Positions 6,389 to 13,782 of a stretch of DNA of 35,525 nt are shown here, piece by piece. The notes below the pieces were generated by a model that was given only the letters and a program-made list of their open reading frames with translations, was not told where the DNA came from and made no database searches. The stretch is from Hydrogenophaga intermedia. Lineage in GTDB: Bacteria > Pseudomonadota > Gammaproteobacteria > Burkholderiales > Burkholderiaceae_C. How positions within the stretch are numbered: the stretch's first letter is position 1; the number at the start of each line of letters is the position of its first letter. The stretch lies in assembly GCA_945890705.1 (NCBI GenBank), contig CAMDCY010000013.1, positions 1 to 35,525 of the forward strand, in the 5' to 3' direction. Position numbers and translations under genes: made by a program.

Positions 6389-7522
6389 TCAAATGGGCAA
6401 GGCCACCCAATGGCCTTGCGTGGGCATGGCGGGACCCGCGATTTGTTTGAGTTGAACCCGGTCTTTGTGGACTTGTACCACCTCGGCCATGGCCAACTGA
6501 CCCAGAGCACCAGGCTCGGCCAGTCGCTGCGGCAAGCGGTCGCGGTCCATCACCAGCACGCGGTCACCGGCCCGAAAACCCGAGGCGGTGCCCACCGGCA
6601 TCACCCAACCTTGTGCCGATGGTGCCACATCGAACTGGCTTGGCTCACAAGCCCCACGGGCATCCACTTCGGCACGAATTTGGCTCAAGGTGTGACGCAA
6701 GACCTCCAAGGTCTTCATGCCCACAAATTGTTGCGATCGGACTTCAACCGAGGAGGCAGGCAGGTGCATGCGAGATTGCCAAACGGGGGACGAACCATCG
6801 GTGCGACCAAACGATACGTCCAAGCGCCAACCCGGCACACGCAAGCCATCGGTGGCCAGCACGAGTTGCAAACGCCATGGCGTCTGGCGCTGACTTTGGC
6901 CACCGAGAACGGCACGCATATAAGGCGAAGCTGGGCTATCGGTGACAGCGGATCGAACCTCCGCTTGGTCCCAGTGCCAGCGCTGGCTGTGACCAGACTG
7001 CTGGCGCCACCAGTGCGCGGACTCCTGAGCCAGCCAAGTGCCGACATGGGTGTCGCGGCCTTTGAGTGAAGGATCCAAGGTCACGATCATGTCCACTGGC
7101 ATGCGCCAACGTCCAGCCGATTGCAAGCAGGTTTGGGCATCGCCTTTGACGGTGGCCCAATGCGTGGGGGCTTCGTTCACCGTGGCTGCACGCAACTCAG
7201 GAGCGGCTTGTCCCTGAGCGGTATAGGCCATCACCCGAACCCCGCGCACCTTAGCTTGTGAGTGGAATTGTGTGGACTCGTGCAAAGCGCCTTTGTCGTC
7301 TACCCAAGCGGTGTTGTACACCTGCATGGGCGCTTGGCTGACCGCTTGCACCAAAGCCAAGCGAATGGCTTGCAGTTGCTCATCCGGTGTGCCCGGCGAA
7401 CGGGTCGGCAAGGCTTGCGCCCAGGCCCCGCCGGCCGTCAGCAAAGCCAAGGCCAAAGCGCCACGGGCTGATTTGCTCAAGCGATAGCAGGTGTTGAACA
7501 TGGTGCAGACCCGTTCTTGCAT
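6389..7522 (-). CDS. FlgT-like flagellar basal-body periplasmic protein (H-ring type)
   Basis: 377 residues from 7522; MFNTCYRLSKSARG at 7501 is an alternative start and gives a more typical signal peptide (hydrophobic ALALALLTAGG, cleavage near AWAQA). FlgT of Vibrio forms the H ring around the LP ring and helps recruit stator rings. The mature protein begins with a QLQAIRLALVQAVSQA helix, like the FlgT N-domain, and has a beta-rich middle. The end fits the SH3-like C-domain: VMPVGTASGFRAGDRVLVMD, then LGQLAMAEVVQVHKDRVQLKQI. It starts 5 bp after the FlgP-type lipoprotein, and the flgO-flgP-flgT linkage is known from Vibrio. Sequence similarity to FlgT is low by eye, so the assignment rests on domain pattern and context. 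Confidence 0.65.
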   Translation of the reverse strand: MQERVCTMFNTCYRLSKSARGALALALLTAGGAWAQALPTRSPGTPDEQLQAIRLALVQAVSQAPMQVYNTAWVDDKGALHESTQFHSQAKVRGVRVMAYTAQGQAAPELRAATVNEAPTHWATVKGDAQTCLQSAGRWRMPVDMIVTLDPSLKGRDTHVGTWLAQESAHWWRQQSGHSQRWHWDQAEVRSAVTDSPASPYMRAVLGGQSQRQTPWRLQLVLATDGLRVPGWRLDVSFGRTDGSSPVWQSRMHLPASSVEVRSQQFVGMKTLEVLRHTLSQIRAEVDARGACEPSQFDVAPSAQGWVMPVGTASGFRAGDRVLVMDRDRLPQRLAEPGALGQLAMAEVVQVHKDRVQLKQIAGPAMPTQGHWVALPI

Positions 7523-7527
7523 GCCGT

Positions 7528-8058
7528 TCAGCGGCTGCTGACCAACTGGCCCAGGTACAGGGCGCGCAAATCGTTGACGACCGAGCGGTCCAAAGACAGG
7601 GTCGCTTCATAGGTGTCATCGCCCGCTGGGGTGATGCTCACCAACACCGCGCCGTAGACTACGCCTTCCACACGAGCACGGAAGGTGTCACTCATGACCG
7701 TCATGTCGGACACGGTGGTCGTGGCATCCAAGTGCTGACCGTAAACCTGTTCGGTTAAGGCTCGATAAGCATCGAGCTTGGCGGCGCGGATGGCCAACAA
7801 ACGCTGCTGAGCTGGGTTTTTGTGGTTTTGCACGCTGATGACCGCGTAACCCGTGGCCACCAAGGTGTCACGCCGCTCGATCATGGGCGCCAAAAGACCG
7901 GCTTTGCTTTTGTCGCTCACCGTTTGTGTCGCTTCGGCCACTGGAGCAGGTTTGACGGGCTCGGCGCTCACAGGTGCCACCACCTGAGGGATCGACTGAC
8001 AGGCGGCCAGCAGGGCAACTGAGCCAACTGTTGCCAAACGTTTCAACCATGTGTTCAT
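7528..8058 (-). CDS. flgP: FlgP-type outer-membrane lipoprotein (LPP20 family)
   Basis: 176 residues from the ATG at 8058, fixed by a strong AGGAG ribosome site 7 bases upstream. The N-terminus is a lipoprotein signal (MNTWLKRLATVGSVALLAAC) with the lipobox LAAC, so the mature protein starts at Cys20. The rest matches LPP20/FlgP: VATGYAVISVQN, then QQRLLAIRAAKLDAYRALTEQVYG, then RARVEGVVYGAVLVSITPAGDDTYEATLSLD. FlgP is needed for stable flagella in Vibrio and forms basal-disc rings in Campylobacter. It is the first gene of the operon running to 4519, with its own sigma-28 promoter at 8133-8159. The open frame continues upstream, but without codon character or a ribosome site. Confidence 0.88.
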   Translation of the reverse strand: MNTWLKRLATVGSVALLAACQSIPQVVAPVSAEPVKPAPVAEATQTVSDKSKAGLLAPMIERRDTLVATGYAVISVQNHKNPAQQRLLAIRAAKLDAYRALTEQVYGQHLDATTTVSDMTVMSDTFRARVEGVVYGAVLVSITPAGDDTYEATLSLDRSVVNDLRALYLGQLVSSR

Positions 8059-8132
8059 GCTGTTTCTCCTAGTGAGCACAGGCCCAGTGCCGACATGCAC
8101 CCGAACAGCCTGTTCCTTCATCTGTGCTCTAA

Positions 8133-8159
8133 GAGTCGGCCCCAATGGGGCGATCTTTA
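8133..8159 (-). promoter_or_regulatory. Sigma-28 (FliA) promoter of the flgP operon
   Basis: On the minus strand: TAAAGATC (-35, 8159-8152), 11-bp spacer, GCCGACTC (-10, 8140-8133). The -10 octamer is identical to that of the fliS promoter at 29384-29391. It lies 75 bp upstream of the flgP start, in the gap after the SPOR gene. Confidence 0.88.
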
Positions 8160-8185
8160 GCAGCGCCGAGAGAAATTTACGGGCA

Positions 8186-9418
8186 TCAGGGCTTCTCGTT
8201 AAGGCTGGATTGTAGTGAGACCACGCCGCGCGACCAGTGGTTTTTCGGCACACCGGAGGACTGGGCGAAGGCGTTGGCCCTCTCCAAACTGGTAAACGGA
8301 CCGGAAACCAAAACCCAATAGGTTTGCCCGTTGGGCCGCAACAAGGGTACCGCTTGGGCCTTCTCCAACGCCGGGTGTTGAGACTGCCAAGCTTGCAACT
8401 CTGGCAAAGCGTCGAGTGCCACGTGTTGGACCACCCAGCCGCCCTTGTTAAGCTGGCGCGCCCACGCAAGACCGGGCACAACGGCGGCAACCGTGACGGG
8501 CGATGAGTCCGCAACCGGAGGAACCGCGGGGGCAGTCACCGGTTCGCTGACCACTGGGCTCTCGGTAACCACTGCAGGAACGGACACCACATTGGAATCT
8601 GTCACCGTGGAGGCTGGCTCGGCCTTGGGCAGGTTGTCGGGACTTTGGGTCGAGCCGCTACTGACGGCTTCGACCGCTGGCGCATCCGGCGCTGAACGGT
8701 TCTGCCACTGGTGCAGTCCCAAGACGATCACGCTGACCAGCACAAAAATGCCCAACAGGAGTTGAACCACCCAACGCTGGCTCTTGGCGAATCGAGGCGT
8801 CGGAGCGCTTTGCGCGGAAAAAGCAAAATCCACAACAGGTCCCGCCGCCGCATCGTCCATCCAGTGGGGTGCCGCCGTGGCCGCAGCCGCCAAGGGTTTG
8901 GACGCCGAAGGGGTTGCGGGTGCAACGGCTTTGCGCATCACAGGGGCGTGCCAAACCAAGAGTTTTTTGGCTTGACCGTGGTGAATCAGGTCGTCGGCGC
9001 ACAGGTTGTTGGCCATCAACAAAAGCTTCACGCCGGCGGCCGGGAAATCGTTGCTCAACCGAATCAACAATTTGGCCTGATCCAACTCCTGGCTGTTGTG
9101 GATGTGTTGAAGCCAGACCTGCTGGGTGGGAGGGGCACCGTGCGATTGAAGGGCTTGATCCACCGACAGGTTTTCGATCAGGCGGTTGAAGCGTTGGAGC
9201 AAAACCTCGCGGTCCATGTCAAACATGGCGGAGACTTCCACGCCGGGGTTTTGGCGCAATTTGCGAACCACGCTCTGGCCACAGGCGTCCAGCAAAGCGT
9301 CGTCGTCAGAAACCATGAGCACCGAACGCCCCTCGTGCGCGAGCGCATGAAACAAGCCCTCCAAGGGAGGCAGTTTGCCTGTCTCAGCGCTCATGGGGTT
9401 GCTCCAGTCGGTTTCCAT
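8186..9418 (-). CDS. Single-pass membrane protein with degenerate AAA-like N-domain and C-terminal SPOR domain
   Basis: 410 residues from the ATG at 9418, with AGGAAA 7-8 bases upstream. Residues 10-150 look like the AAA domain of ExeA/DamX-type proteins, but the Walker A site is gone: the segment reads VLMVSDDDALLDACG instead of a GKT/S loop. A Pro/Ala linker is followed by one membrane helix (VVQLLLGIFVLVSVIVLGL, about residues 217-235), then a Val/Pro/Ser-rich periplasmic linker. The end is a SPOR domain (GGWVVQHVAL and QTYWVLVSGPFTSLERANAFAQ). SPOR domains bind denuded septal peptidoglycan, so a division-site or pole role is plausible. It is divergent from the sigma-54 activator. A DamX-like function is inferred. 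Confidence 0.7.
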   Translation of the reverse strand: METDWSNPMSAETGKLPPLEGLFHALAHEGRSVLMVSDDDALLDACGQSVVRKLRQNPGVEVSAMFDMDREVLLQRFNRLIENLSVDQALQSHGAPPTQQVWLQHIHNSQELDQAKLLIRLSNDFPAAGVKLLLMANNLCADDLIHHGQAKKLLVWHAPVMRKAVAPATPSASKPLAAAATAAPHWMDDAAAGPVVDFAFSAQSAPTPRFAKSQRWVVQLLLGIFVLVSVIVLGLHQWQNRSAPDAPAVEAVSSGSTQSPDNLPKAEPASTVTDSNVVSVPAVVTESPVVSEPVTAPAVPPVADSSPVTVAAVVPGLAWARQLNKGGWVVQHVALDALPELQAWQSQHPALEKAQAVPLLRPNGQTYWVLVSGPFTSLERANAFAQSSGVPKNHWSRGVVSLQSSLNEKP

Positions 9419-9482
9419 CAATTCATTTCCTGTGTCAATCGGTCGTCAATGGCAAAAATCAAGCAAAATGTGGACCATTGAG

Positions 9483-9511
9483 AAATGGCAGGAACGCCAT
9501 ATTCGCCATTT
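9483..9511. repeat. Inverted repeat AAATGGC / GCCATTT in the divergent control region
   Basis: Arms at 9483-9489 and 9505-9511 with a 15-nt spacer. It lies in the 190-bp AT-richer gap (9419-9608) between the SPOR gene and the sigma-54 activator. It could be an operator for autoregulation. A T-run follows the right arm, so a terminator-like hairpin is also possible. No sigma-54 or sigma-28 element was found in this gap. Confidence 0.35.
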
Positions 9512-9608
9512 TTTCATCAGTTCGGCCTACCTGATTCAAATAAATCATAAAGTATCATCTCAACTTGATCGCCTTAATCGCTCACCTTCAATTCGTACGA
9601 CGCACAGT

Positions 9609-10820
9609 ATGACACTCACGCCGCACCCTTTGATCGGTCAAAGCGAAGCCATGCGCAGCACACGTGCGCTCATTCAAACATTGGCCCCGTCATTGTCCAG
9701 TGTCTTGATACACGGTGAGAGCGGTACTGGCAAAGAATTGATCGCACAAGCCTTGCACGCACAAGGCCCCCGCCGATCGGGGCCTTTTGTGCCCATCAAC
9801 TGCGGTGCCATTCCTCGTGAGCTGCTCGAAAGTGAGCTGTTTGGCCACCGCAAAGGCGCCTTCACCGGTGCGGTGGGTGAACGCATGGGCCGCTTTGAAA
9901 TGGCCCATGGGGGCACGATTTTTTTGGATGAAATTGGCGACCTCCCCTTGGACATGCAAGTCAAACTCTTGCGTGTGCTCCAAGAGCGCCAGATTGAACC
10001 CTTGGGCTCCAACAAGTCGGTGCCCATCGACGTGCGGGTCATTGCCGCCACGCACAAAGACCTCGAAAAAGACATCACCGAACACAAGTTTCGCGAAGAC
10101 TTGTACTACCGGCTCAACGTCTTGCCCGTGCGCACCTCGCCTTTGCGCGAACGCCCTGAGGATATTCCAGAGTTGATGGCCTTTTTCTTAGCCAAATTCA
10201 CGCCACCGGGCATGAAGCCCTTGGTCTGTGACGGTAACCTCATGCAAGCGTTGCAACGCTACCCATGGCCGGGCAACATCCGCGAGCTCTCGAATATCGC
10301 CGACCGGTTTTCGGCGTTGTATGCCGGACAAAACTTGGATTTGTTTGCCATACCCGATTGGTTATTGCCAAAAGGCTTGGCGGCCATCCGGTCTGAGATG
10401 CCTGCACCTCCACGGCCCATTGACCTACCCCAAAAGAGCCAAGCTGCGGCTTTTTCGGGCGATGACGCTATGCAGGCCTTGCTCGACCCGCCCGAGGCCG
10501 TGACCCTAAGACCCGTGCCAGCACCCATGGTGCACATGGCGGCCAACGATGCTTTGGACCCCGCCTTGGCCATTTTGTCCGCCACCGACATCGATGAAGG
10601 CAACCCCGTCGAAGATGTGATCCGTTTGGCCATGGGCATGGACCCGCTGTTGCCCGATGGCATCTCGCTGCGCGACAAGCTCATCGACATCGAACGCAGC
10701 TACATCGAACAGGCGCTGCAGCGCACCGATTGGAACGTGTCGCAAACCGCTAGGATCTTGAGCTTGCAGCGCACCACGCTGATCGAAAAGATCAACAAAT
10801 ACGGCTTCAAACGCGCTTGA
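9609..10820 (+). CDS. Sigma-54-dependent transcriptional activator, FleQ/FlrA-like but without N-terminal receiver domain
   Basis: 403 residues from MTLTPHPLIGQSEAM at 9609. The frame is open further upstream, but that stretch lies over the divergent control region. The AAA+ domain starts almost at residue 1: Walker A GESGTGKE (about 36-43), the sigma-54 contact loop GAFTGA (83-88), Walker B GTIFLDEIGD (about 100-109) and sensor region VRVIAATHKDLE. A linker of about 90 residues (Pro/Ala-rich) precedes a Fis-type helix-turn-helix (IEQALQRTDWNVSQTARILS, then RTTLIEKINKYGF). The C-terminal NKYGFKR resembles FleQ/FlrA/FlbD. No N-terminal regulatory domain is present, so activity may be set by expression level, by FlhG contact or by partner proteins. 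It is the obvious candidate activator for the sigma-54 promoters before flgA, flgB, motA and flhA. Confidence 0.88.
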   Translation: MTLTPHPLIGQSEAMRSTRALIQTLAPSLSSVLIHGESGTGKELIAQALHAQGPRRSGPFVPINCGAIPRELLESELFGHRKGAFTGAVGERMGRFEMAHGGTIFLDEIGDLPLDMQVKLLRVLQERQIEPLGSNKSVPIDVRVIAATHKDLEKDITEHKFREDLYYRLNVLPVRTSPLRERPEDIPELMAFFLAKFTPPGMKPLVCDGNLMQALQRYPWPGNIRELSNIADRFSALYAGQNLDLFAIPDWLLPKGLAAIRSEMPAPPRPIDLPQKSQAAAFSGDDAMQALLDPPEAVTLRPVPAPMVHMAANDALDPALAILSATDIDEGNPVEDVIRLAMGMDPLLPDGISLRDKLIDIERSYIEQALQRTDWNVSQTARILSLQRTTLIEKINKYGFKRA

Positions 10821-10852
10821 TGCGCCCTTGCCAAGTGCTCGCGATCACCGCC

Positions 10853-11386
10853 TCACTTGTCCAGCACCAACCAAAACGGCCTTTGGTTGAGCACCGACTC
10901 TCTGCAGTAACTGTTTCCGCTGTAGCTGTAGTAGGCACAAGCCAGTTGCGTACCATGCCGACTCAAATCGGAGGCCCAATACTGTTCAACTTTGGCGCTG
11001 GGAAACACCTGTGTGTTGACAGCCGGGTTGGTACAGGCGGTTTCTTTCAGGGTGGCCATTTCTTTGAGCGTCGGCAAGCGCCATGCTTTGCCCGAGGACT
11101 CCGCAAAATCCGCCACATACGCCAAAGCATCGGTTTTGCTCATGAGGTGTGCGTCGCCCAAGCATTGCCCTTCTTGGAAGCGCTCACCTGCGTTGCAGCG
11201 AAACCAACGCAAACCGGTCTTGGGGTCGGCAGCCATACCCTGGCTGTCGACTTGCCAACTCCCCAAATCACCAGCGACAAAATGATCGCCACATCGCACC
11301 TGTTCGGCGTAACGGTCGCACGCACTCAGCCAAAAGACACTGCTCATGACAAACAAGGTGGCCAAGCATCGTTTCAAAATATTCAC
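10853..11386 (-). CDS. Putative lipoprotein with DUF1566 (Lcl C-terminal-like) domain
   Basis: 177 residues from a GTG at 11386, preceded by GGAG at a spacing of 8. The N-terminus is a lipoprotein signal ending in SVFWLSAC (lipobox LSAC). The rest fits DUF1566: GLRWFRCNAGERFQEGQCLG, then AWRLPTLKEMATLK, then VEQYWASDLSRHGTQLACAYYSYSG and a final WLVL strand. The domain is related to the fibrobacter/Lcl C-type-lectin-like fold and has several Cys residues that could pair. Its function is unknown. It is convergent with the sigma-54 activator and divergent from motA, so it may be flagellar only by position. Confidence 0.75.
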   Translation of the reverse strand: MNILKRCLATLFVMSSVFWLSACDRYAEQVRCGDHFVAGDLGSWQVDSQGMAADPKTGLRWFRCNAGERFQEGQCLGDAHLMSKTDALAYVADFAESSGKAWRLPTLKEMATLKETACTNPAVNTQVFPSAKVEQYWASDLSRHGTQLACAYYSYSGNSYCRESVLNQRPFWLVLDK

Positions 11387-11412
11387 GCGGACATCTCCAT
11401 GGGGTGTTCTAC

Positions 11413-11437
11413 AGAATCGGTGCAGGGTGTCGATTCT
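11413..11437. repeat. Inverted repeat AGAATCG / CGATTCT next to the motA sigma-54 promoter
   Basis: Perfect 7-bp arms at 11413-11419 and 11431-11437 with an 11-nt spacer. The repeat ends three bases before the -24 element of the motA promoter. Close dyads at sigma-54 promoters can be activator or repressor sites; no binding is shown. Confidence 0.45.
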
Positions 11438-11439
11438 CA

Positions 11440-11455
11440 AGGCACGGATATTGCT
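11440..11455 (+). promoter_or_regulatory. Sigma-54 (RpoN) promoter of motAB
   Basis: AGGCACGGATATTGCT differs from the RpoN consensus TGGCACG-N4-TTGCW only at the first base. GG and GC are 10 apart. It lies 98 bp before the motA start on the plus strand. Confidence 0.85.
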
Positions 11456-11552
11456 TTTATGACACAAATGGCAACAATTGGCCGATCGGTCGGTATTTCT
11501 GCTGAAATTTCAGGCATTGTAGAGTTTCAACCCCTTCTTCAGGATATTTGAC

Positions 11553-12311
11553 ATGGATATCGCAACCATCATTGGCTTTGCCGCGACCTTCGGCCTGATC
11601 ATCATGGCCATGGGCGACCCTGCCCCCTTCATCGACATGCCCTCGGTGTACATCGTGGTCTTGGGTACATTGACCGCCGTGTTGGCCCGAAGCACCATCC
11701 CCGAATTTGTGGGGGCCATTGGTGTGGCGCTCAAGACCGTGAAGTTCAAACTTGACAAGCCCGAGGACCTGATCGAGCAGTTGGTCAACTTGGGCACGAT
11801 TGCTCGCAAGGACGGCATGATCGCCTTGGAGGGCCAAGACATCCCCAACGCGTTTTTGGCCAAAGGCATCCGCATGCTGGTCGACGGCACCGAAGGCAGC
11901 ATGGTCAAGGCGACCATGGAGCGCGAAATGGGCATGATCAAAAACCGCAACGCCGAGGGCATGGGCTTCATCGCCTCAGCCCAAGAAATTGCCCCCGCCA
12001 TGGGCATGATCGGGACGCTGGTGGGCTTGGTGATCATGTTGGGCAACATGAGCGACCCCAAGTCGATCGGTCCTGCGATGGCGGTGGCGCTGCTGACCAC
12101 CATGTACGGCGCCATCATTGCGAACGTGATTTGTATTCCTTTGAACCAAAAACTCGCCAAACTCGATCAAGCAGAAGCCTTGAACCACGAATTGATCATC
12201 GAAGGCGTGATGTTCATTCAAAGCGGCGGCAACCCCCGCATGCTCACCGATATGTTGCTGCCTTTCGTGAGTCCCAAGGCACGCGCCAAGCTTGAAGCCG
12301 CCGCCGGTTGA
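11553..12311 (+). CDS. motA: Flagellar motor stator subunit A, PomA/MotC-like
   Basis: 252 residues, with four hydrophobic segments: near 3-22, near 30-50, and the pair around IAPAMGMIGTLVGLVIML and AMAVALLTTMYGAIIANVI. The cytoplasmic loop carries the charged torque-generating helix that contacts FliG. The length and the short N-terminal part match the PomA/MotC group rather than the 295-residue enteric MotA. The stator converts ion flow to rotation. AGGA lies 8 bases before the ATG. It pairs with the long MotB downstream (21 bp gap) under a sigma-54 promoter. Confidence 0.94.
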   Translation: MDIATIIGFAATFGLIIMAMGDPAPFIDMPSVYIVVLGTLTAVLARSTIPEFVGAIGVALKTVKFKLDKPEDLIEQLVNLGTIARKDGMIALEGQDIPNAFLAKGIRMLVDGTEGSMVKATMEREMGMIKNRNAEGMGFIASAQEIAPAMGMIGTLVGLVIMLGNMSDPKSIGPAMAVALLTTMYGAIIANVICIPLNQKLAKLDQAEALNHELIIEGVMFIQSGGNPRMLTDMLLPFVSPKARAKLEAAAG

Positions 12312-12332
12312 TCATCAAAAGAATGAATCACC

Positions 12333-13694
12333 ATGGCTGAAGAAACCCAAAAACCCGAAGACGCAACCGCAGCGCCTGCTGAGGCAGAAGCCAAGCCTGC
12401 GGCACCTGCGCCAGAAGACGCCGAGCCCGTCGCAGCGGCTGCAGCCGAACACGAATGTCCGAAGTGCGAGGAATGCCCGCCGTGCGTCAAAGGTGCGCCG
12501 GCTTGGATGGCTACCTTTGCTGACATGGCGACCCTGCTGATGGCCTTCTTTGTGTTGCTGCTGTCCTTTGCGGAAATGAACGTGCCCAAGTTCAAGCAGA
12601 TCAACGGCTCGCTCAAAAACTCCTTCGGTGTGCAGCGACTCATCCCTGTGGTGGAGTCGCCCAAAGCCACCAGCTTGATCGCCAAACATTTTTCGCCGGC
12701 CATGGCCGAGCCCACACCCGTCAATACCATTCGACAGCAAACCACCGACGACCGCAAAGAAAACGTCGAGCTCAAAATCGATGTATCCCCCGCGGCCGCT
12801 GAGGCGCTTGAAAAAGCCAAACAGCAATTGGCCCAAGAGATCAACCGCGGTGAGGTTCAGGTCAAAGTCGAAAACGACAAGGTCGTGGTCGAGATGGTGG
12901 CCCCCCTCACCGGTGGCGCCTCGGGTCCTGATGGCCAGCAAAAAGGCGGCAACAGCAGCAGCGGTAACCAACAAGGTGGAGCTGGTGCCAGCGGTAGCCA
13001 ACAAGCCGGCTCGGCCAACGCAGGCTCTGCACAAGCAGGCGCCAGCAAAGACGGCAGCGCTGCCGGTGCGGCCGCCAGCAGCGGGGCCAAGCAGGCCGGC
13101 ACGGTGGCGCAAGGTGAGATTGAGTTCTTTGCCAAGGTCGCCGATCTGCAGGCCTCCTCCCAAGCGCCGGTGGAAGTGCGCGACAACCGCACTGGCGGTG
13201 CCAGCGGTCAAGGCAACACGGGGAATGCGGGTGGCCCAGCCAACGCGGAAGCTGAGCTGCAGCGCATCCGTGAGGCCTTGGCCAAAGAGATACAAGCGGG
13301 CAAAGCCGAGGTGGAACGCGACGGTGCACGGGTGATCATCCGCCTGGCCGAACAAGGCTCGTTCCGCTCGGGTAGCGCCGACTTGCAGCCCGCCTTCACC
13401 CAGTTGCTGGACCAAGTGGGCAAAACCATTGCCCAAAGCAACGGCCGCATCTACATCGAGGGTCACACCGACAACGTGCCGGTGGTGTTCAACGAGCGCT
13501 TCAAATCCAACTGGGATTTGTCGGGCGCACGCGCCGGTGCGGTGGCCGACCGCATCTCGGGCGTCTCGGGCATTGCGCCAGGCCGCATGAGCGTCTCGGG
13601 CTATGCCGACACCCGTCCGCTGGAGAACAACAACACGGCCCCAGGGCGCAGCCGCAACCGCCGCATCGAAATCATCGTGGACGGCGCAACCTAA
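12333..13694 (+). CDS. motB: Flagellar motor stator subunit B, PomB-like, with long low-complexity linker
   Basis: 453 residues, well above the usual 260-330. The N-terminal 40 residues are Ala/Pro/Glu-rich, followed by four cysteines spaced CxxCxxCxxC (42, 45, 48, 51). The single membrane helix holds the ion-binding Asp64 in TFADMATLLMAFFVLLLSF, and the segment after it (FAEMNVPKFKQINGS) is PomB-like. Two related segments stand before the OmpA domain: ALEKAKQQLAQEINRG at about 156-188 and ELQRIREALAKEIQAG at about 304-343, each followed by a beta-strand pair. About 115 residues rich in Gly, Ser, Ala and Gln lie between them. The C-terminus is the OmpA-like peptidoglycan-binding domain (IYIEGHTDNVPV, NWDLSGARAGAVAD). 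The ion used (Na+ or H+) cannot be read from sequence alone. Confidence 0.93.
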   Translation: MAEETQKPEDATAAPAEAEAKPAAPAPEDAEPVAAAAAEHECPKCEECPPCVKGAPAWMATFADMATLLMAFFVLLLSFAEMNVPKFKQINGSLKNSFGVQRLIPVVESPKATSLIAKHFSPAMAEPTPVNTIRQQTTDDRKENVELKIDVSPAAAEALEKAKQQLAQEINRGEVQVKVENDKVVVEMVAPLTGGASGPDGQQKGGNSSSGNQQGGAGASGSQQAGSANAGSAQAGASKDGSAAGAAASSGAKQAGTVAQGEIEFFAKVADLQASSQAPVEVRDNRTGGASGQGNTGNAGGPANAEAELQRIREALAKEIQAGKAEVERDGARVIIRLAEQGSFRSGSADLQPAFTQLLDQVGKTIAQSNGRIYIEGHTDNVPVVFNERFKSNWDLSGARAGAVADRISGVSGIAPGRMSVSGYADTRPLENNNTAPGRSRNRRIEIIVDGAT

Positions 13695-13710
13695 ACACCT
13701 ATTGGGTCAC

Positions 13711-13750
13711 AAAAAACCGCCAGGCACTTCCATGTGGCTGGGGGTTTTTC
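13711..13750. terminator. Rho-independent terminator after motB, probably bidirectional
   Basis: A 12-bp stem with two mismatches (13716-13727 paired with 13734-13745) encloses the loop TTCCAT. A T-run follows on the plus strand and an A-run precedes it, so it can also stop the minus-strand operon that ends at 13783. Confidence 0.85.
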
Positions 13751-13782
13751 TTGGTCAGAGCTGAAGAAGATCGACCGGGTCG

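Noticed and set aside
6218-7069. 283-codon open frame on the plus strand opposite the FlgT-like gene
   Set aside because: It is antisense to a gene with signal peptide and family pattern; its translation is rich in His, Gln and Arg and low in hydrophobic order, typical of shadow frames in GC-rich DNA.
8096-8111. Sigma-54-like sequence before flgP (AGGCTGTTCGGGTGCA)
   Set aside because: Spacing is right but only the core GGC and TGCA match; a much better sigma-28 promoter lies just upstream.
12315-13466. 383-codon open frame on the minus strand opposite motB
   Set aside because: It arises from the Gly/Ser/Ala-rich codons of the motB linker; no family pattern and no promoter or ribosome site.
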